Source: Ailanthus altissimus (Eukaryota; Streptophyta; Magnoliopsida; Sapindales; Simaroubaceae). Taken from it: 64,000 nucleotides of DNA. Numbering within the stretch: the first letter of the stretch is position 1; each line of letters begins with the position of its first letter. Positions 1-12,750 of this stretch are shown here, in pieces. The position numbers were made by a program, and so were the translations under genes. Location: assembly GCA_946807835.1 (NCBI GenBank), contig OX327691.1, positions 942,188-1,006,187 on the forward strand. Direction: 5' to 3'. A model generated the notes under the pieces. The model saw only the letters and a program-made list of their open reading frames with translations, was not told the origin of the DNA and ran no database searches.

Positions 1-1087
1 AGTTTATGGTAGGACTTTCGTGTAGCCAGAGAGGCAATGACACAATATGGGTAATTATTGATAGACTGACAAAATCTACCCATTTCTTACCCATTAGAAG
101 CAGTTATTCCTTAGATAAATTGGCCCAGTTGTACGTAGATGAGGTGGTACGACTCCATAGCGTTCCAGTCTCTATTATGTCAAATAGGGATCCACGGTTC
201 GCTTCTCAATTTTGGCCCAGCTTACACAAAGCTTTAGGCACAAAATTAAGTTTCAGTACGGCCTTTTATCCATAGACAGATGGTCAGTCTGAGCGGATAA
301 TTCAGACACATCAAGATATGCTTAGAGCGTGTGTTATAGAGTTTAAGGGGAGTTAGGATACTCATCTGCCGCTAATGGAGTTCGCCTACAATAATAGTTA
401 TTAGATTAGCGTTGGGATGACACCATATGAAGCATTGTATGGAAGAAAGTGCAGAACTCCAGTTTATTGGGATGAGGTATGTGAAAGGAAGTTATTCGGC
501 CTAGAAATTGTCCAGATTACTTTGAAAAAGATTCAAGTTATCAGGCAAAGATTAAAAATAGCTAATGATAAACAGAAGGGTTATCCAGATAACAAGAAAA
601 GAGACTTAGAGTTTCAGATTAGTGATAAGGTCTTTCTGAAGATATCTCTATGGAAGGGAGTACTAAGATTCGAGAAGAGAGGAAAGCTGAGTCCCTGATA
701 TATTGGGTCGTACGAGATAGTTGAAAGAGTTAGAGAGGTGGCATATGGTCTACGGTTACCCAAAGATTTGACTAGAATCCATGACGCATTTCACGTTTCC
801 ATGCTACGTAAGTATTTAGCAGATTCTTCGCACATCCTAAGAGAACATTCAGTAGAATTGAACGAGAATTTGACCTACGAAAAGAAGCCTATGCAAATCC
901 TAGACTGAAAAGAGCAAGTGCTTCGTAATAAAAGCATTCCTTTAGTGAAGGTGTTATAGATGAACCATGGAGTAGAAGAAGTCATATGGAAACGTGAAGA
1001 TCAGATGTGAGTACAACATCCTCATCTCTTTGAGACAGGTACGATTTAAATTTTGAGGACAAATTTTTTTTTAAGGAGGGGTGAATT
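1..1087 (+). pseudogene. Ty3/gypsy chromovirus integrase, 3' end of pol (decayed)
   Basis: One frame (beginning at base 6, entering from the left edge) reads through the integrase core and C-terminal domain of a plant chromovirus. Visible in order are DRLTKSTHFLPI, RDPRFASQFW, TDGQSERIIQT, MTPYEALYGRKCRTPVYWDE, a GPY/F-like IGSYEIVERV stretch and IHDAFHVSMLRKY. The end LRTNFFLRRGEF abuts the LTR. Stop codons interrupt the frame at about 273, 354, 402, 696 and several later positions. The second catalytic aspartate, normally SDRDPRF, reads SNRDPRF. The integrase is therefore dead. Lineage (Tekay/Del-like) is inferred from the chromovirus C-terminus and the long LTR that follows. Upstream gag, protease and RT lie outside the window. 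Confidence 0.9.
1072..1087 (+). other. Polypurine tract of the 3' LTR
   Basis: A purine-rich run (AAGGAGGGGTGAATT) lies directly before the LTR start TGTAATATCC. It is the expected position for plus-strand DNA priming, and supports 1088 as the LTR start. Confidence 0.75.
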
Positions 1088-3196
1088 TGTAATATCCAAT
1101 CCCTATTAGTAGTATTGGCTCCTAGATTTCGGTATAAAGTAATGAAGACACCATAGGGTTATCTGATTTTTAACCCTATTAGAAATATTTCTTTTATGGT
1201 GTGCGTGAGAGATATTAGACCTAATTTAGTAATTTCACACTCGATCGGAGTGTAGGACGATCTTAGAATATTTTTAGAATTTTTCTCTATTGGCTTGGAT
1301 AAGGAAATTTTAATTTACTACATGAATTTTTATTTAAGAGTTATGTATGCAACAATTATATATATACTTAGTTTCCAACTAATGGCAATTTAGAAATTTA
1401 GAGTAAGTTGAGAGACAAATTGATCAATTGAGGGAGAACTATATATATATGTATGTTTATATATATATATATATATGTATATGTAGAAGTGCGTAGATTT
1501 TTCAAGAGCGATCAAAAACAAACATTTAGGGCAAAATTCATGCAAGTGTTGAAGTTGCTGCTACAGTGAAATTTCAAAAAAACATTCATGATTTTTCATG
1601 CTTACTTAAGTTAAAATAAGGTTACATACCAATTCCTAAGCTCAATTAAAGCCTCAATTAGTGAAAATTTAAGAAAAAAGGATTGAGTTGAATTTTAGTG
1701 TGGAGCTTAAAGGAGTCATCAAATTGAAGATATTGGCAAGGTGAAGAAAATCGAGACCGGTAATAGGAGCAAAAATCCGGAGTGAAATTGAGCGTGGAGC
1801 GGTTGTGAGTGAAAATCTGTCAATTCTTTTATCTTTTGGTTATTATGTTTTCGCATAATGAAAATGTATGTTTTATGAGCTTTTAATACATAAACATGAT
1901 ATATAATCTTGATATATATCCATAGATATGCTTTTATATGTTTGATTTAAGAAACAGTTTTAAAATTTCTGCATCCGTTTTAAAGCCCATTGATACCCTC
2001 AGATGATAGTGATGATGATTGTATTAGACCCAGCTGATATATCCCGTACACATGGGCAGGTTATGAGGGGTGTGTCACTAACTTCTAGAAGTCCGAATGT
2101 TGAGTCATGTGAGTCGCTCTATATGTAAAGGGTATTGTTTCACTATATGTATGCGATGTAGGATTCCGCTGCATAGCCAATGAGATATCTTGAGATGTCA
2201 CTGTGGGTGCTGCTAGTTGAGGTACCCCGTGACCTAATTACGTGTGCAGTGCTAATTAAGTCGCTGCGTGAGTATAGAGCTTTAGGGTTACAATTGGTAC
2301 AGTTTAGAAAGAAAATGGCCGAGTGAGGACTTTACTAATTTTTGATCTATTGATAGCATTTTATGCATTTATATGCATATGGCAGTTATTGTGTTATATA
2401 GATTTTGGATATTATTTTCCAAAGATGTAGATAAAACCAGCTCGGTAAGATTTCATCAGCATATGATATTAGAAACCGTTTTACAGCTTTACATCAGTTT
2501 TAAAAGCATGATTTATGCATGTACTTAGAATTTACTATCTATGCGTAATGTTAATTTATTTGAAATCTTAATTACACTCACTGAGCTCCTTTAACTCACT
2601 CATTTTGTGTTTTATATTTTTCTAAACCCCTTTCTCAGATGCAAGTCTCAGTACGCAAGCTGCTGATTCTCCTATTGCTGAGTAGTGGGCTAAATTTGAA
2701 GATCATTTTTGTATATATAAATGTGCTAAATAGCACCCTTTGCTTTTTGCATAGTAGTTATAGGCATGTATATTTGTATGTATGTTTTGAACTAACAAGA
2801 AAAGATTTAGATATGATGATGATTGTTTTTATTTTTTATGAGAATGCTCATTTTGTGATTTAAATGAAACTATTGAGTTATGTTGGATTTGATTTGGAAA
2901 GGACCGGAGGTCTGAATTGGTAGTATTAAGAAGTGTTTGAAATAGAAGTGAAATTTCTTTACAGGTTTATATGAATTTTTCAAAAAACAGGGGAAACTCT
3001 ACCCGTTTTTCTTTTAAAAATTAAGATGTCATTTTCATGTATATTACAAGATTTTCTCAATAATAGAAAGAACTAAAAAGGGGTTCGTCTTGCGGAATTT
3101 CTCAACTTACCCAGTTAAATTTTAAGAAACTTCTATTGAGGTGCCCGACAAGACCGCTGGGACCTACAGTAGAGGGTCGCAGGTCGGGTCCTGTCA
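1088..3196 (+). mobile_element. 3' LTR of Tekay-like element, copy A (internally deleted)
   Basis: The LTR runs from TGTAATATCC to GGGTCCTGTCA. It is the same family as the LTRs at 6453, 36959, 44434, 58086, 59350 and 24.9 kb, but only about 2.1 kb long against about 2.7 kb for the complete copies. The missing piece lies near 1740, where the text jumps from the leader-like ATTGGCAAGG to the GAAGAAAATCGAGACCGG region. A (TA)n tract occupies about 1441-1484. The second LTR of this element would be left of the window. Confidence 0.85.
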
Positions 3197-5161
3197 GAGA
3201 TGGCTCCGAGATGCGCACAATGCGTGCATCTCGTTACGGCATCGCGGACCTTATCCGCAATGCCACATTGTGTTTGCGCCACATGGTGCCATCATATCCT
3301 GCCACATGGTGCTATAATAAATTATTGTTTTTAAAAATTATTTTAAATATTTTCAATTTATTATGAATTTTTTAGGGTTTATTTTTAATATAAAATTTTA
3401 AGGTCCTATGGAGTATGATGCAATTGTTATTTATTTTGGAGGAAAGTGAGAGAGTTCTAATGATAGGGAAGAGAGTTATGTTGTTTTAGTAATCTTGGGA
3501 TTTTAGTTTCTAAAGATATTAAATTTGAAAATCTTTTGAATACAATATGTTATACCTTGGGAGTCGACAATGTGAACTATAAGGTGACTTTGAAACTCAA
3601 AATTGATGTAACGATGTATAAGTTAAAACCTATTGAGATTAGAAATGATAGTAATATTTAATTCTTTTTTAGCGCTAACAGAAGATTGTACTGTCCTTTA
3701 TGTGTAATAGTAGATTCTAGAGCTCTCGTTTATAAAGATGATGTACAACCCCCCAATCAAAACCCACCATCGATTCATACTCATTTTATATCAGCTAGCA
3801 GTAACATCTAAGTGAGCCATACATTCCCATTAATTCCAACAGTGAGATCAAAACACAATGCACAAAATAGAGTAAAGTCAACTTTACTGCATCTTCATTG
3901 TCCATCTCCGTTAGTTTCAGATGTCCGTACCAATTATTAAGAAATATGTACTACAATTTTTTCACCCTTGAAAAATATATATCCTACATTCAAGTGCCCA
4001 ATTTCCTATTTAGCTTTTGGGCTGGAGAGTAATCTCGCATTTCTAGTCTAGTGATTAGTACAAACTCTTGCTGGCTAAATCAGATGCGTTTCTTCCTTAT
4101 GTAAAACCACATCTCATCATGTAAATTGCAGGTATACACCTCACGCAATAATAACTATTGCACCAAAATACTAGAGAAGATCAAATCTGGCAATAGAAGT
4201 CTATATTTTTTTTATACGTTATTTTTCTTGTAACAATTAAATGAATAAATAAAATTAATAAATTAATATTATTAACAAATAACAAGCATACATATTAACT
4301 AAAATACAATATTATTTAAAAAAATCATAAATAATATATATTAATTTAACAGACATAAAAAAGAAAGAAAATTAAACACTAACATATTAATCAACATATT
4401 ATAATAATTAATTAAATTAAAATATTTAATATATAATTAATTACAAAAGGTACTCATTAAATAAATAATGTTACAAAAAATTAAAATTATTATTACTTAA
4501 ATTAATCATTTAGCAAATAACAATATTACTTAAATTATACCTTGGGCGCATCTCGAGCTTGCGATACATGCCCGAGGTGTGCCCTTTGGCGCATTCCAAA
4601 GCCATCTCTGATTTTGGAAAAATACACCAAATTTTTTTTTTTTTGCTTATTTTCAATGTTTCTTATACTATTTTAACCCATTTTTCACATATAATTCATT
4701 AATTCCACCTATTTCTAACTTTAAATGCAAATTCTAACTAATTTCTAAAAACATTATAAATTCTCAAAAATTTTAAAAAACTTATTACGAATCGGCCATT
4801 TTCTTAATTTGAAGTGACAAATATGTTATATAAGATCCGATCTATGTAACGAAAACTTCAAAAATTTTAATCTAACTAAATTTGTAAAAGTTTAAATTCT
4901 TCAGTGGAGAGTGTTGGAGAATAATTCATTTTGATTTTAGGACAAAATTGTCCTATTTTAAAATTTTTAATTAATAAAAAATAGTGATTTCAAAATGGGT
5001 TAAAAAAGAATAATAGTAAAAACAGGATATTATTCTACGATAATTATAAGAGAGCAAATAATCAAGGCAAGTGCAAAAGAACAAGCTCGCATAAAAAAAG
5101 CGTAGGAAGAAAAATTACTTGCATTCATTTGCAAAGAGAAGAATTATATGAAGTTCACAAA

Positions 5162-5163
<2 letters not shown>
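3197..5163. other. AT-rich intergenic stretch, nothing recognised
   Basis: No coding region, RNA gene or delimited repeat is supported here. The stretch 4200-4540 is almost pure A/T with scattered TTAA. GC-richer islands at 3130-3310 and 4545-4605 contain short dyads but no known motif. Confidence 0.6.
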
Positions 5164-5206
<43 letters not shown>

Positions 5207-5217
5207 CACACACACAA
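5164..5217. repeat. (TA)n-(CA)n compound microsatellite
   Basis: About 15 TA units are followed directly by about 9 CA units. It is a simple-sequence repeat, likely polymorphic. Confidence 0.95.
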
Positions 5218-5229
5218 AAGCAGGATAGT

Positions 5230-6452
5230 AGCTCATGCTGCTGAAGTCATGTCTCTAGACTCTAAATTTACTATCGTTGCCGATCCAAAAGCAACACCCA
5301 CTGAAAGAGAATTAGTTAGGGTTTAAGGGTTGACCGACATTGCAGTTGGTTCTAGGGACTAAGTAGGGCAAGCGGTAGAAGGAGCCTGGTCAGCTGAAGG
5401 TGCAGCTGATTAGACTATTGCAATTACAGCAAGAGCATCAACACTTGCTGTTGGAGCAACGCCACCCCTAACAGCAAGAGCAACACCTGCTGCTCTTACA
5501 ACATTACTTCAACAACAACAACAACACCTCCAGCAGCAACAGCAATACCTGCAACAGGAACAACAATACCACAACAGGAGAACAACATTTGAAAAATGGG
5601 CAACAGCACTAACAGTAGGCTCGGCTACCTCGACAATGCCTCGAGCCTCAGAGGTTTCCCCTTCATATAATGATCCCCAGTGACTATATTTCATATCCAT
5701 TAGAGGTCAATCTCTGAGTAATTCTCTTCGAAGAGGGCGATCGACTTCTGAAAGATCTCTATTGCCTTTTGGCAGAAACCTTCATGGTGACCAGCAGACT
5801 AGAAACTACGTTGATCATCCAGTCGAGCTGTGTAAGTTATTCATGTTCTGCTTGACCAACTCTCTTTCCCTATGAGCCACCGCGAGTTGTATTTTAAGTT
5901 CATTGATTTGGTTAATCAGCTTGGCAGCTCAGATCTCTACTATGGCCAAAGAGTTGGCCATCTTCTGCTCAACTAGTCACTTTTAGCAGTTCATTCTGAA
6001 ACTCGACTCTCGACCTCTGTGTGCCTGGTCTCCAGTTCCTACATACGGGCATCCATTTGATCAGTCATTGCTCATTTTTGATCAGCCACCCTCTTGGCCT
6101 GCAGAACCTCGACTCTCAATCGCTCGAGGCTCTCTTCAACTTGATGGCCCCGAGCCGCCATGTCTAGTATCTCAACCCTAAACTGAGATAACAAAAATAC
6201 AGACTACACTAGAAGAATGAAGATCATTAGAATAAGGAAATAGAATAAAAAGAAAAGAAAAGAAGGGATTCATATCCAGCGCGGATCCTATAGCAGCGTA
6301 AAACCCCGTGATGGGGTCCAAAGATGAAACCTGACCCACTCAAGTCGAGGACAGATATCTTTCAGCTTCCTACATCACGGGCAGCAAATAGGCGAGGTCC
6401 TCCATCCTCTCAGGGACCAGCATTAAAAGAAATGAAAGGAGAGGGGACCCAT
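5230..6452 (-). pseudogene. Downstream part of decayed Tat/Ogre-like gag region
   Basis: On the minus strand around 5.95-6.18 kb a coiled-coil-like peptide can be read (MAARGHQVEESLERLRVEV, then LQAKRVADQK, then TDQMDARM), interrupted by stops. This resembles the heptad-rich C-terminal half of plant 'transposase (putative) gypsy type' gag proteins. It continues the minus-strand gag seen at 9.2-10.65 kb, from which it is separated by the solo LTR at 6453-9175. The segment 5400-5600 is CAA/CAG-rich and could be read as glutamine-rich on the plus strand or Cys-rich on the minus strand; I do not trust either reading. Assignment is inference from context and low-resolution similarity. Confidence 0.45.
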
Positions 6453-9175
6453 TGACAAGACCCGACCCAAGACCCTCTATTATAGATCCCAGCGGCCCTG
6501 CCGGGTACCCCGACGGAAGTTCCTTCGACCTAATAGGTAAGTTGAGAAATTCTGCGAGGTGAACCCCTTTTTAATTCTTGCTACTACTGAGAAGATCTTG
6601 TAATATACATGAAAACGACAATCTTAATTTTAAAAAAAAAACGGACAGAGTTTCCCCTATTTTTTGAAAAAATCCATATCAAACCTGCAAAGAAATTCTA
6701 CTTCTATTTCCAATACATCTCAATACTACCAATTCGGACCTCCGGTCCTTTCCAAATCAAGTCCAACACAATTTAATTATTCATTTGAATCACAAAATAG
6801 GTATAATCATAAAAAGTAAAAACGATCATCATAAAATTTAAATCTCTTCTTCTTGGTTCAAAACATATATACAAATATACATGCCTAAAACTATTATGCA
6901 TAAAGTAAAGAGTGCTATTTAGCACATTTACATGTACAAAAAAAATGATCTTCGGATTCGGCCCACTACTCAGCAATAGGAGAATCAGCAGCTTGCATAT
7001 CGAGACCTGCACATGAAAAGGGGTTCAGAAAACATAAAACACAAAATGGGTGAGCTAAAGGAGCTCAGTGAGTGCAAATAAAATTTCAATAAAATAACAT
7101 CATGTATAGATAGCAAATTCTAAAGTTCATGCAGAAATCATGCTTCTAAAACTGATGTAAAACTGTAAACGGTTTCTAACATCACATGCTATTGAAATCT
7201 TACTGAGCGGGTTTTATCTACATCTTTGGAAAACTATATTCCGAATCTGTATAACATAATAACTGCTGGTGTGCATATAAATGCATAAATGCTATCGGTA
7301 AATCGAAAACTAGTAAAATCCTCGCTCGGCCATTTTCTTTCTAAACTGTACCAATGGTAACCTCAAAGCTCTATACCCACGCAGCGACTCGACTAGCACT
7401 GCACACGTGAGTAGGTTACGGGGCACCTCAACAAGCAGCACCCACAGTGACATCTCAAGACATCTCACTGCCTATGCAGCGGAATCCTACATCGCATGCA
7501 TATAGCGAGACAATACCCCGCACACATAGAGCGACTCACATGACTCGACATCCCAACTTCCCGGAGTTAGTGACACACCCCTAAGACCTGCCCATGTGCA
7601 CGGGATATACCGGCCGGGTCTAATACAATCATCACCACTATAATCTGAGGGTACCAATGGCCTTAAAAATGAATGCATAAATTTTTAAGCTGTTTCTCAA
7701 TTCGAACATGTAAAGGCATGTCTATGAATATATATCAAGATCATAAATCATGGTTAGATTTTGACTCACTACCGCTCCACGCTTAATTTCGCTCCCGATT
7801 TCTGCTCCCGTTATCGCTCTCGGTTATCGCTCTCGGTTATCTTTACCTACGCGCCATAAATGACATTTAAAACCAAATCAAATGCTAGAATCTCATTTAA
7901 CTACTAAATGCCCTAATCGGCATACAAAGCCCAGATGCAAACTACTTCCCAATTTTTATTTACGGAACCATTTAATCTGATCTATCTCACCATCTGGTGC
8001 CTTAAAAATTATTGAACGCCTTATAATCTTGGTTGGACATAATTGCCCTTCACCTTTCCAAAATGAACAATTATGTCCCATTATCTTCATTTTTTATTTT
8101 TCCATCAACATATACATTCAATTTATAATATGCACCATTTACATACAACAATTCATTCAAAACACCACTCAATCCCTAACTTCCCTAAAGTGGCAGAATT
8201 TCACCTTAGGTTCCAACACATTCCTTTTCTCAATTTCTTGTTCCAATTACAATAAAATCATGCCAATTTCATTCTAAAGCCCTAATTACAACCAATTGAA
8301 ATCTCTGCACAAAATCACCAAAAACCCTAATTCTTACCTTGCCAATTCCTTCAAATTGATGACTCCTTCATGCTCAACACTAGAATTCAACTCAATCTAA
8401 GCCAAGAATACACAGAAGAATGTCAATTGGAGCATTCTTGAAAGTTCACTTATCAAACTCATAAAACAATGCTTTTCTTACCTCATTTTCTTGAATTTCC
8501 ATTAATTAAGGCTTCAATTGAGCTTAGGGATTGGTATGTAACCTTATTTTGGCTTGATTAAGCATGAAAAATCATGAAAAAAAACTTGAATAGTCACTGT
8601 AGCAGCACCCCCCTTTGAAGCTCGAATTTCTCTTTTTTTTGGTCTAAGTGTTGGTTTTGATCTCTCTTTAAATTTCTACACACTTCTAATATATATATAG
8701 TGCTCCCTCAATTGACCATTTTGCCCTTCAACTTACTCAAAACTTCTAATTTGCCATTAGTTCAAATGAAAAGATTTAATTGGTTTCTTTATAACTATCT
8801 AGTTAGAATAGTCAAAAGAACTAACTAGAGTTTCCAACTTGGCAATCCATGAGATTGTTTCTAATTGGTCCATTCCTTAATATATGGATTGTATTTCTCA
8901 ACAAATGCTTGTTCCATACATCACCCTTAAAAGAAAATTCAGGTAGTAAATTAGGATTTCCTTTTCTAAGCCACTAGAGAAAAATTCCAAAAATATTCTA
9001 GGGTCGTCCGGCGCACCGATCGAGTGTGAAATTACCAAATTAGGTCTAATATCTCTCATGTGCACTATAAATGGAATATTTGTAATAGGGTTAAAATCGA
9101 GTAACCCTACGGTATCTTATTTGCTTTATACCAAAATCTAGGCGCCAATACTACTAATAGGGATTGGATATTACA
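6453..9175 (-). mobile_element. Solo LTR, Tekay-like family, copy B
   Basis: A 2723-bp LTR in minus orientation has TGACAAGACCC at its left end and GGATATTACA at its right end. It is flanked on both sides by the identical 5 bp CCCAT (6448-6452 and 9176-9180), the hallmark of a single insertion. No internal retrotransposon sequence is attached, so it is a solo LTR left by LTR-LTR recombination. It interrupts the minus-strand Tat-like gag relic. Short ORFs inside are shadows without coding meaning. Confidence 0.92.
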
Positions 9176-10650
9176 CCCATCGCTTATTAGAGGTCTATTT
9201 TACCTCCTAGAACTAAACGCCCCTATAGCTCGAAAAGAGGAGGGTGCTTGCGTTGAAGTCTAAGCCAGGGATCCCCGACCCCTACTATGCGCTTGGGGGT
9301 AGCCTGGCCTCTCCCCTAGGCAATAGATTGCACCTACCTTCTCCTCAGGCAAAATTTGTCACCCACCCTCCTTAAGGGCTCTGCCTGCTGCCAGTTTGGC
9401 TAGCCAGCCTCCTCCATGAGAGGGATCCCTAGCTTGACTCCTCTATTCGAAGTCGAACAATAGCCTTATGACATTGTCAAGGTTAATGGCATTCTGACCA
9501 GCAGAAGATGTACTGAAGCCTTTCGTGCAGCTTCTATTTCTTCTTTCACTGCCTCCATGTTCGAACATTCTTGTACAAGATAGATTATTAGTAGGTTTAG
9601 CAAAAGAAAAGCAAGGGAAGTGAATTTATGAGTAATGCTTAGTTTGAACACGAGGCTTGCATTAAATAGAAATCACCAGGCTGGATTGGATGAGGTTAGC
9701 CAGTGGAAGCAAGTTCTGGACAGGACAAATATGCTCGAGGGCTGCAGTGATCCGAGCAAGCCTGTCCTCGTTCACTTCAATGCCAGTGACCTAGGTAATT
9801 ACAATATACCCAGGAATTAAACAAATCAAAGAAGAAATTAATCACAACATAAAAGAATGAATGAAATGAAACTTACGTTCAAAGAAAAATCTATGGGGAC
9901 GACCCCACTTTCCCCTGTTCCTTTTGGGGACTCTTTGACCCTAGGCGCCCTTAGCAAAGAACCACTCCCCCTTCTACTCTTTAACAGATGAGGGGCGACC
10001 AGGGACTGGATTTTAGAGCCTATGAAAAGACAAGTAGTAGAAGCCTCTTTGGCTTCTAGCGTTGCTCCTAAAATGGTACAGATAGCACAACTCCTAAAAA
10101 AGTAGGGGGGATAACCCTGCCTTTGTCCAAAGAACATAAAAACCAACTAATACCCACAAAGAATTGGGACCTAACTGGGAGGGAGCTATTCCTAAGCGGG
10201 CTAACATCCTCGTAATAAGGTTGCATAAGAAGCCTAAGGCTTAGTCTTAAGCATTCTACGTGAATGGTCACCTCGCCTTCTATAGGGTTGTTTGGAAAAT
10301 CATCTAGGAAAGGCTGCCTAAGAGTGACCGAATCGAGTATATTATAGGTTGATTGGATGGAACCTAGATCGACCTCATTCAAGCTAGATGTGCGATGTCT
10401 AACGTTCAACTCAAAATCCATAACCTCCACATCCTGACCAGGGTCCACAAGATCATACCCCGGGTCTTCCCTAACAATAGATATCCATCTTGGCCCCGGT
10501 CATAACAGCTAAAGATGAAGAAGGTACGCCACCAGCTGAGATGGATGTCTCTGCCCCTTTACTATTACTGACCCTACTAGTCCTCCTAACAAGTGGGACC
10601 TCAAAGCTGACAGCTTCTTTTCTCCTCAGCCATGTTAATGACAGGGAGAC
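9176..10650 (-). pseudogene. Tat/Ogre-like gag, 'transposase (putative) gypsy type' (decayed, apparently intron-containing)
   Basis: Minus-strand frames carry VDPGQDVEVMDFELNVRH, then SVTLRQPFLDDFPNNPIEGE, and after a frameshift MFFGQRQGYPPYFFRSC. The pattern fits the gypsy-type putative-transposase gag of plants, where a 'pFv.e.L..y' block is followed by 'W....gF..fg'. After SLN at about 9877 a consensus donor GTAAGT follows, and coding-like GIEVNEDRLARITAALEHIC resumes near 9790 after an acceptor-like CCTAG. At least one intron is therefore likely. Frameshifts and stops are frequent. The reading frame is continued on the far side of the solo LTR 10651-12927, where the start codon lies. Confidence 0.6.
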
Positions 10651-10899
10651 TGTTGTGTGATTTCTATAACACAAACTAACGCAAGTGCACGTATCGCAAC
10701 AAGTAATAAAGTGATGTGTAGAGTATCGTTCCCACGAGGATTGTGTCCTAAATTAATGCTAAGTACTACGATGTTGGCAACCTAACTTTATTTAGGCTAA
10801 TCTAAATGGCAGGGTGAGTTATTGAATTAAAAGCAACTAAAATCTAATTAGCTAGATAAATAAAGGAAAAGAGATATCTATGGCAATGGGGCTCTAGAG

Positions 10900-12060
10900 A
10901 CTTGATTTCTCTATATTGTTCCTATGGTCTTTGTCATTAGTAATCAACAACCAATTTATGCATTCATTAATCCAGGGTGTATGATTAATCTCATTCCATC
11001 TTTCGAGTGCGAATGAGATACTATGCATATATATTCAAGTTGATATGTCTATCTAACTTGTTTACATAGACATGCATTACGCAACCCATAAATGACTACC
11101 CCAAGGATTAATTTCATTATCACTGTCACTTCATCAAATGAAATTCTAGACATAATGACACACCCTAAAGAGTTTGGCCTGTCACGCTTATCAAACACTT
11201 TAAAACGGAGAGCACCACATGTAACCCTAGGCATAATAGCACACCCCAAAGAGTTTGCGCCTGTCACGCATTTAATCAAACACTTGGAATGCACCTCATA
11301 CAAATCCTAAGGAAGATCATGATGATTACCTAAGTTCATTAGTCTCTCAACTTAACAAACTCAAAGCTATGCTTTTTAAGATCGACATATGGATTAAACT
11401 TTGTCAAGCACATAACCCAAATGTTTAATTCATCCAATCCATTTTTCAATGCAATTAGAAGCATGAAGCGCATAAAAAGCATAAACGAATAACACAAGAT
11501 AACTATTAATCACAAAGCAACTTCAACACATAAAGTTCAATAAAGTTCCATTAAGGCCTAGAACCTACAATCTACAACAAAATGATAATCTTGCGATATG
11601 GCGAATTCTATACAAATGGGATCCTAAACATTGATTTCATTCTATTCTTCCTATGTTCTTCTTCTTTAGCAAATTTGTTCAATTCATTAATCAAGGGCTT
11701 AAGACTAATCTCATTCCATCTTTCGAGTTCGAATGAGATACTATGCATACATAGTCAAGTTGATATGTCTATCTAACCTGTTATATATACACGCATTAAG
11801 CTACCCTTAAATGACTACCCCAAGGATTAATTTCATTATCACTGTCACTTCATCAAATGAAATTCTAGACATAATGACACACCCTAAAGAGTTTGGCCTG
11901 TCACGCTTATCAAACACTTTAAAACGGAGAGCACCACATGTAACCCTAGGCATAATAGCACACCCCAAAGAGTTTGTGCCTGTCACGCATTTAATCAAAC
12001 ACTTGGAGTGCACCTCATGCAAATCCTAAGGAAGATCATGAAGATTACCTAGGTGTTATT
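10900..12060. repeat. Two direct copies about 719 bp apart inside the solo LTR
   Basis: Blocks of roughly 430 bp starting near 10900 and 11620 correspond. The core 11090-11310 versus 11809-12029 is nearly identical (I count about three substitutions), whereas the flanking parts of the duplication are clearly more diverged. The core itself contains two related sub-repeats built on CACACCC(T/C)AAAGAGTTTG. Confidence 0.85.
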
Positions 12061-12570
12061 GGCCTTTCAACTCAATAGCAACCTAAAGCTATGTTTCTCC
12101 CAAATCCTATAAATGGATCAATCTCTTTCAAGCATAAATCCATACATTCACAACAACCAATTCATTTATCAATCAATTGGAAGCATTAAGCATAAAGAAA
12201 CATAAATGAATTACACGAATTTATACTAAATCATCCAAACATAATATTAATAAAACTACATCAATCCTTGGAATCAAGTTTAATCACATGAAAATCCAAC
12301 CATAACTATAATTATCCAACCATCCATAGATACATCTCATTAAAACTAATATTCATAATTGAAATGACAACAAAGGATAAAAACAAAGAAAAGGAAAGGG
12401 AAAACCGAATTTGGGATGTCTCCAAGGTTTCAATTCTTCAATTGTCTTCAATGATGCACATGAAACCTTGGAGACATCATTTCTTCTCCTTCAATTCGAG
12501 CTCAAGCCTTCTCCTCCTTTCAATTTCGTGCCTCTACTCCCCTCTACCCTCTTTGGCTAAACAATGGGTG

Positions 12571-12580
12571 TTTATATAGG
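12571..12580 (-). promoter_or_regulatory. TATA box of the Athila-type solo LTR
   Basis: The minus strand reads CCTATATAAACACCC, followed downstream by a pyrimidine-rich leader. It marks the probable U3/R boundary and sets the LTR orientation. Confidence 0.6.
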
Positions 12581-12624
12581 TAGGGTTGCAAAAAGAGGAC
12601 AAAAATGCCCTTAAGGAATGCCCA

Positions 12625-12750
12625 GAATTCAGCGCCGCGGCGCTCACTTTCTGCAATTGGCTCCGCGGCGCTGAAATCCAGTGCCGCGGCGCTGCACTGT
12701 AGCAAAACAGTGGCACTGTAGCAACAGTGCCACTGTAGCAAACAGTGCCT
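12625..12750. repeat. Iterated GC-rich palindromes in LTR promoter-proximal region
   Basis: Three copies of a GCCGCGGCGC-type palindrome occur (near 12633, 12663 and 12693), followed by three CACTGTAGCA repeats. They sit about 50-180 bp upstream of the LTR TATA box in minus orientation, an expected place for promoter elements. Function is unknown. Confidence 0.7.

Noticed and set aside
5509..5700. Cys-rich peptide on the minus strand
   Set aside because: It is produced by a CAA/CAG trinucleotide-rich tract read in an off frame, not a real cysteine-rich protein.
8029..8277. ORF starting MVGHNCPSPFQN, found again at 38593, 46046 (MAGHNCPSPFQN) and on the other strand at 59788
   Set aside because: It recurs only because the same LTR is repeated. 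It sits in non-coding LTR sequence, lacks conservation of length, and is read antisense to the element.
11092..12029. Two near-identical 72-residue ORFs (MTTPRINFIITV...)
   Set aside because: They are the duplicated core of a solo LTR and have no family match. The repeat itself is reported instead.
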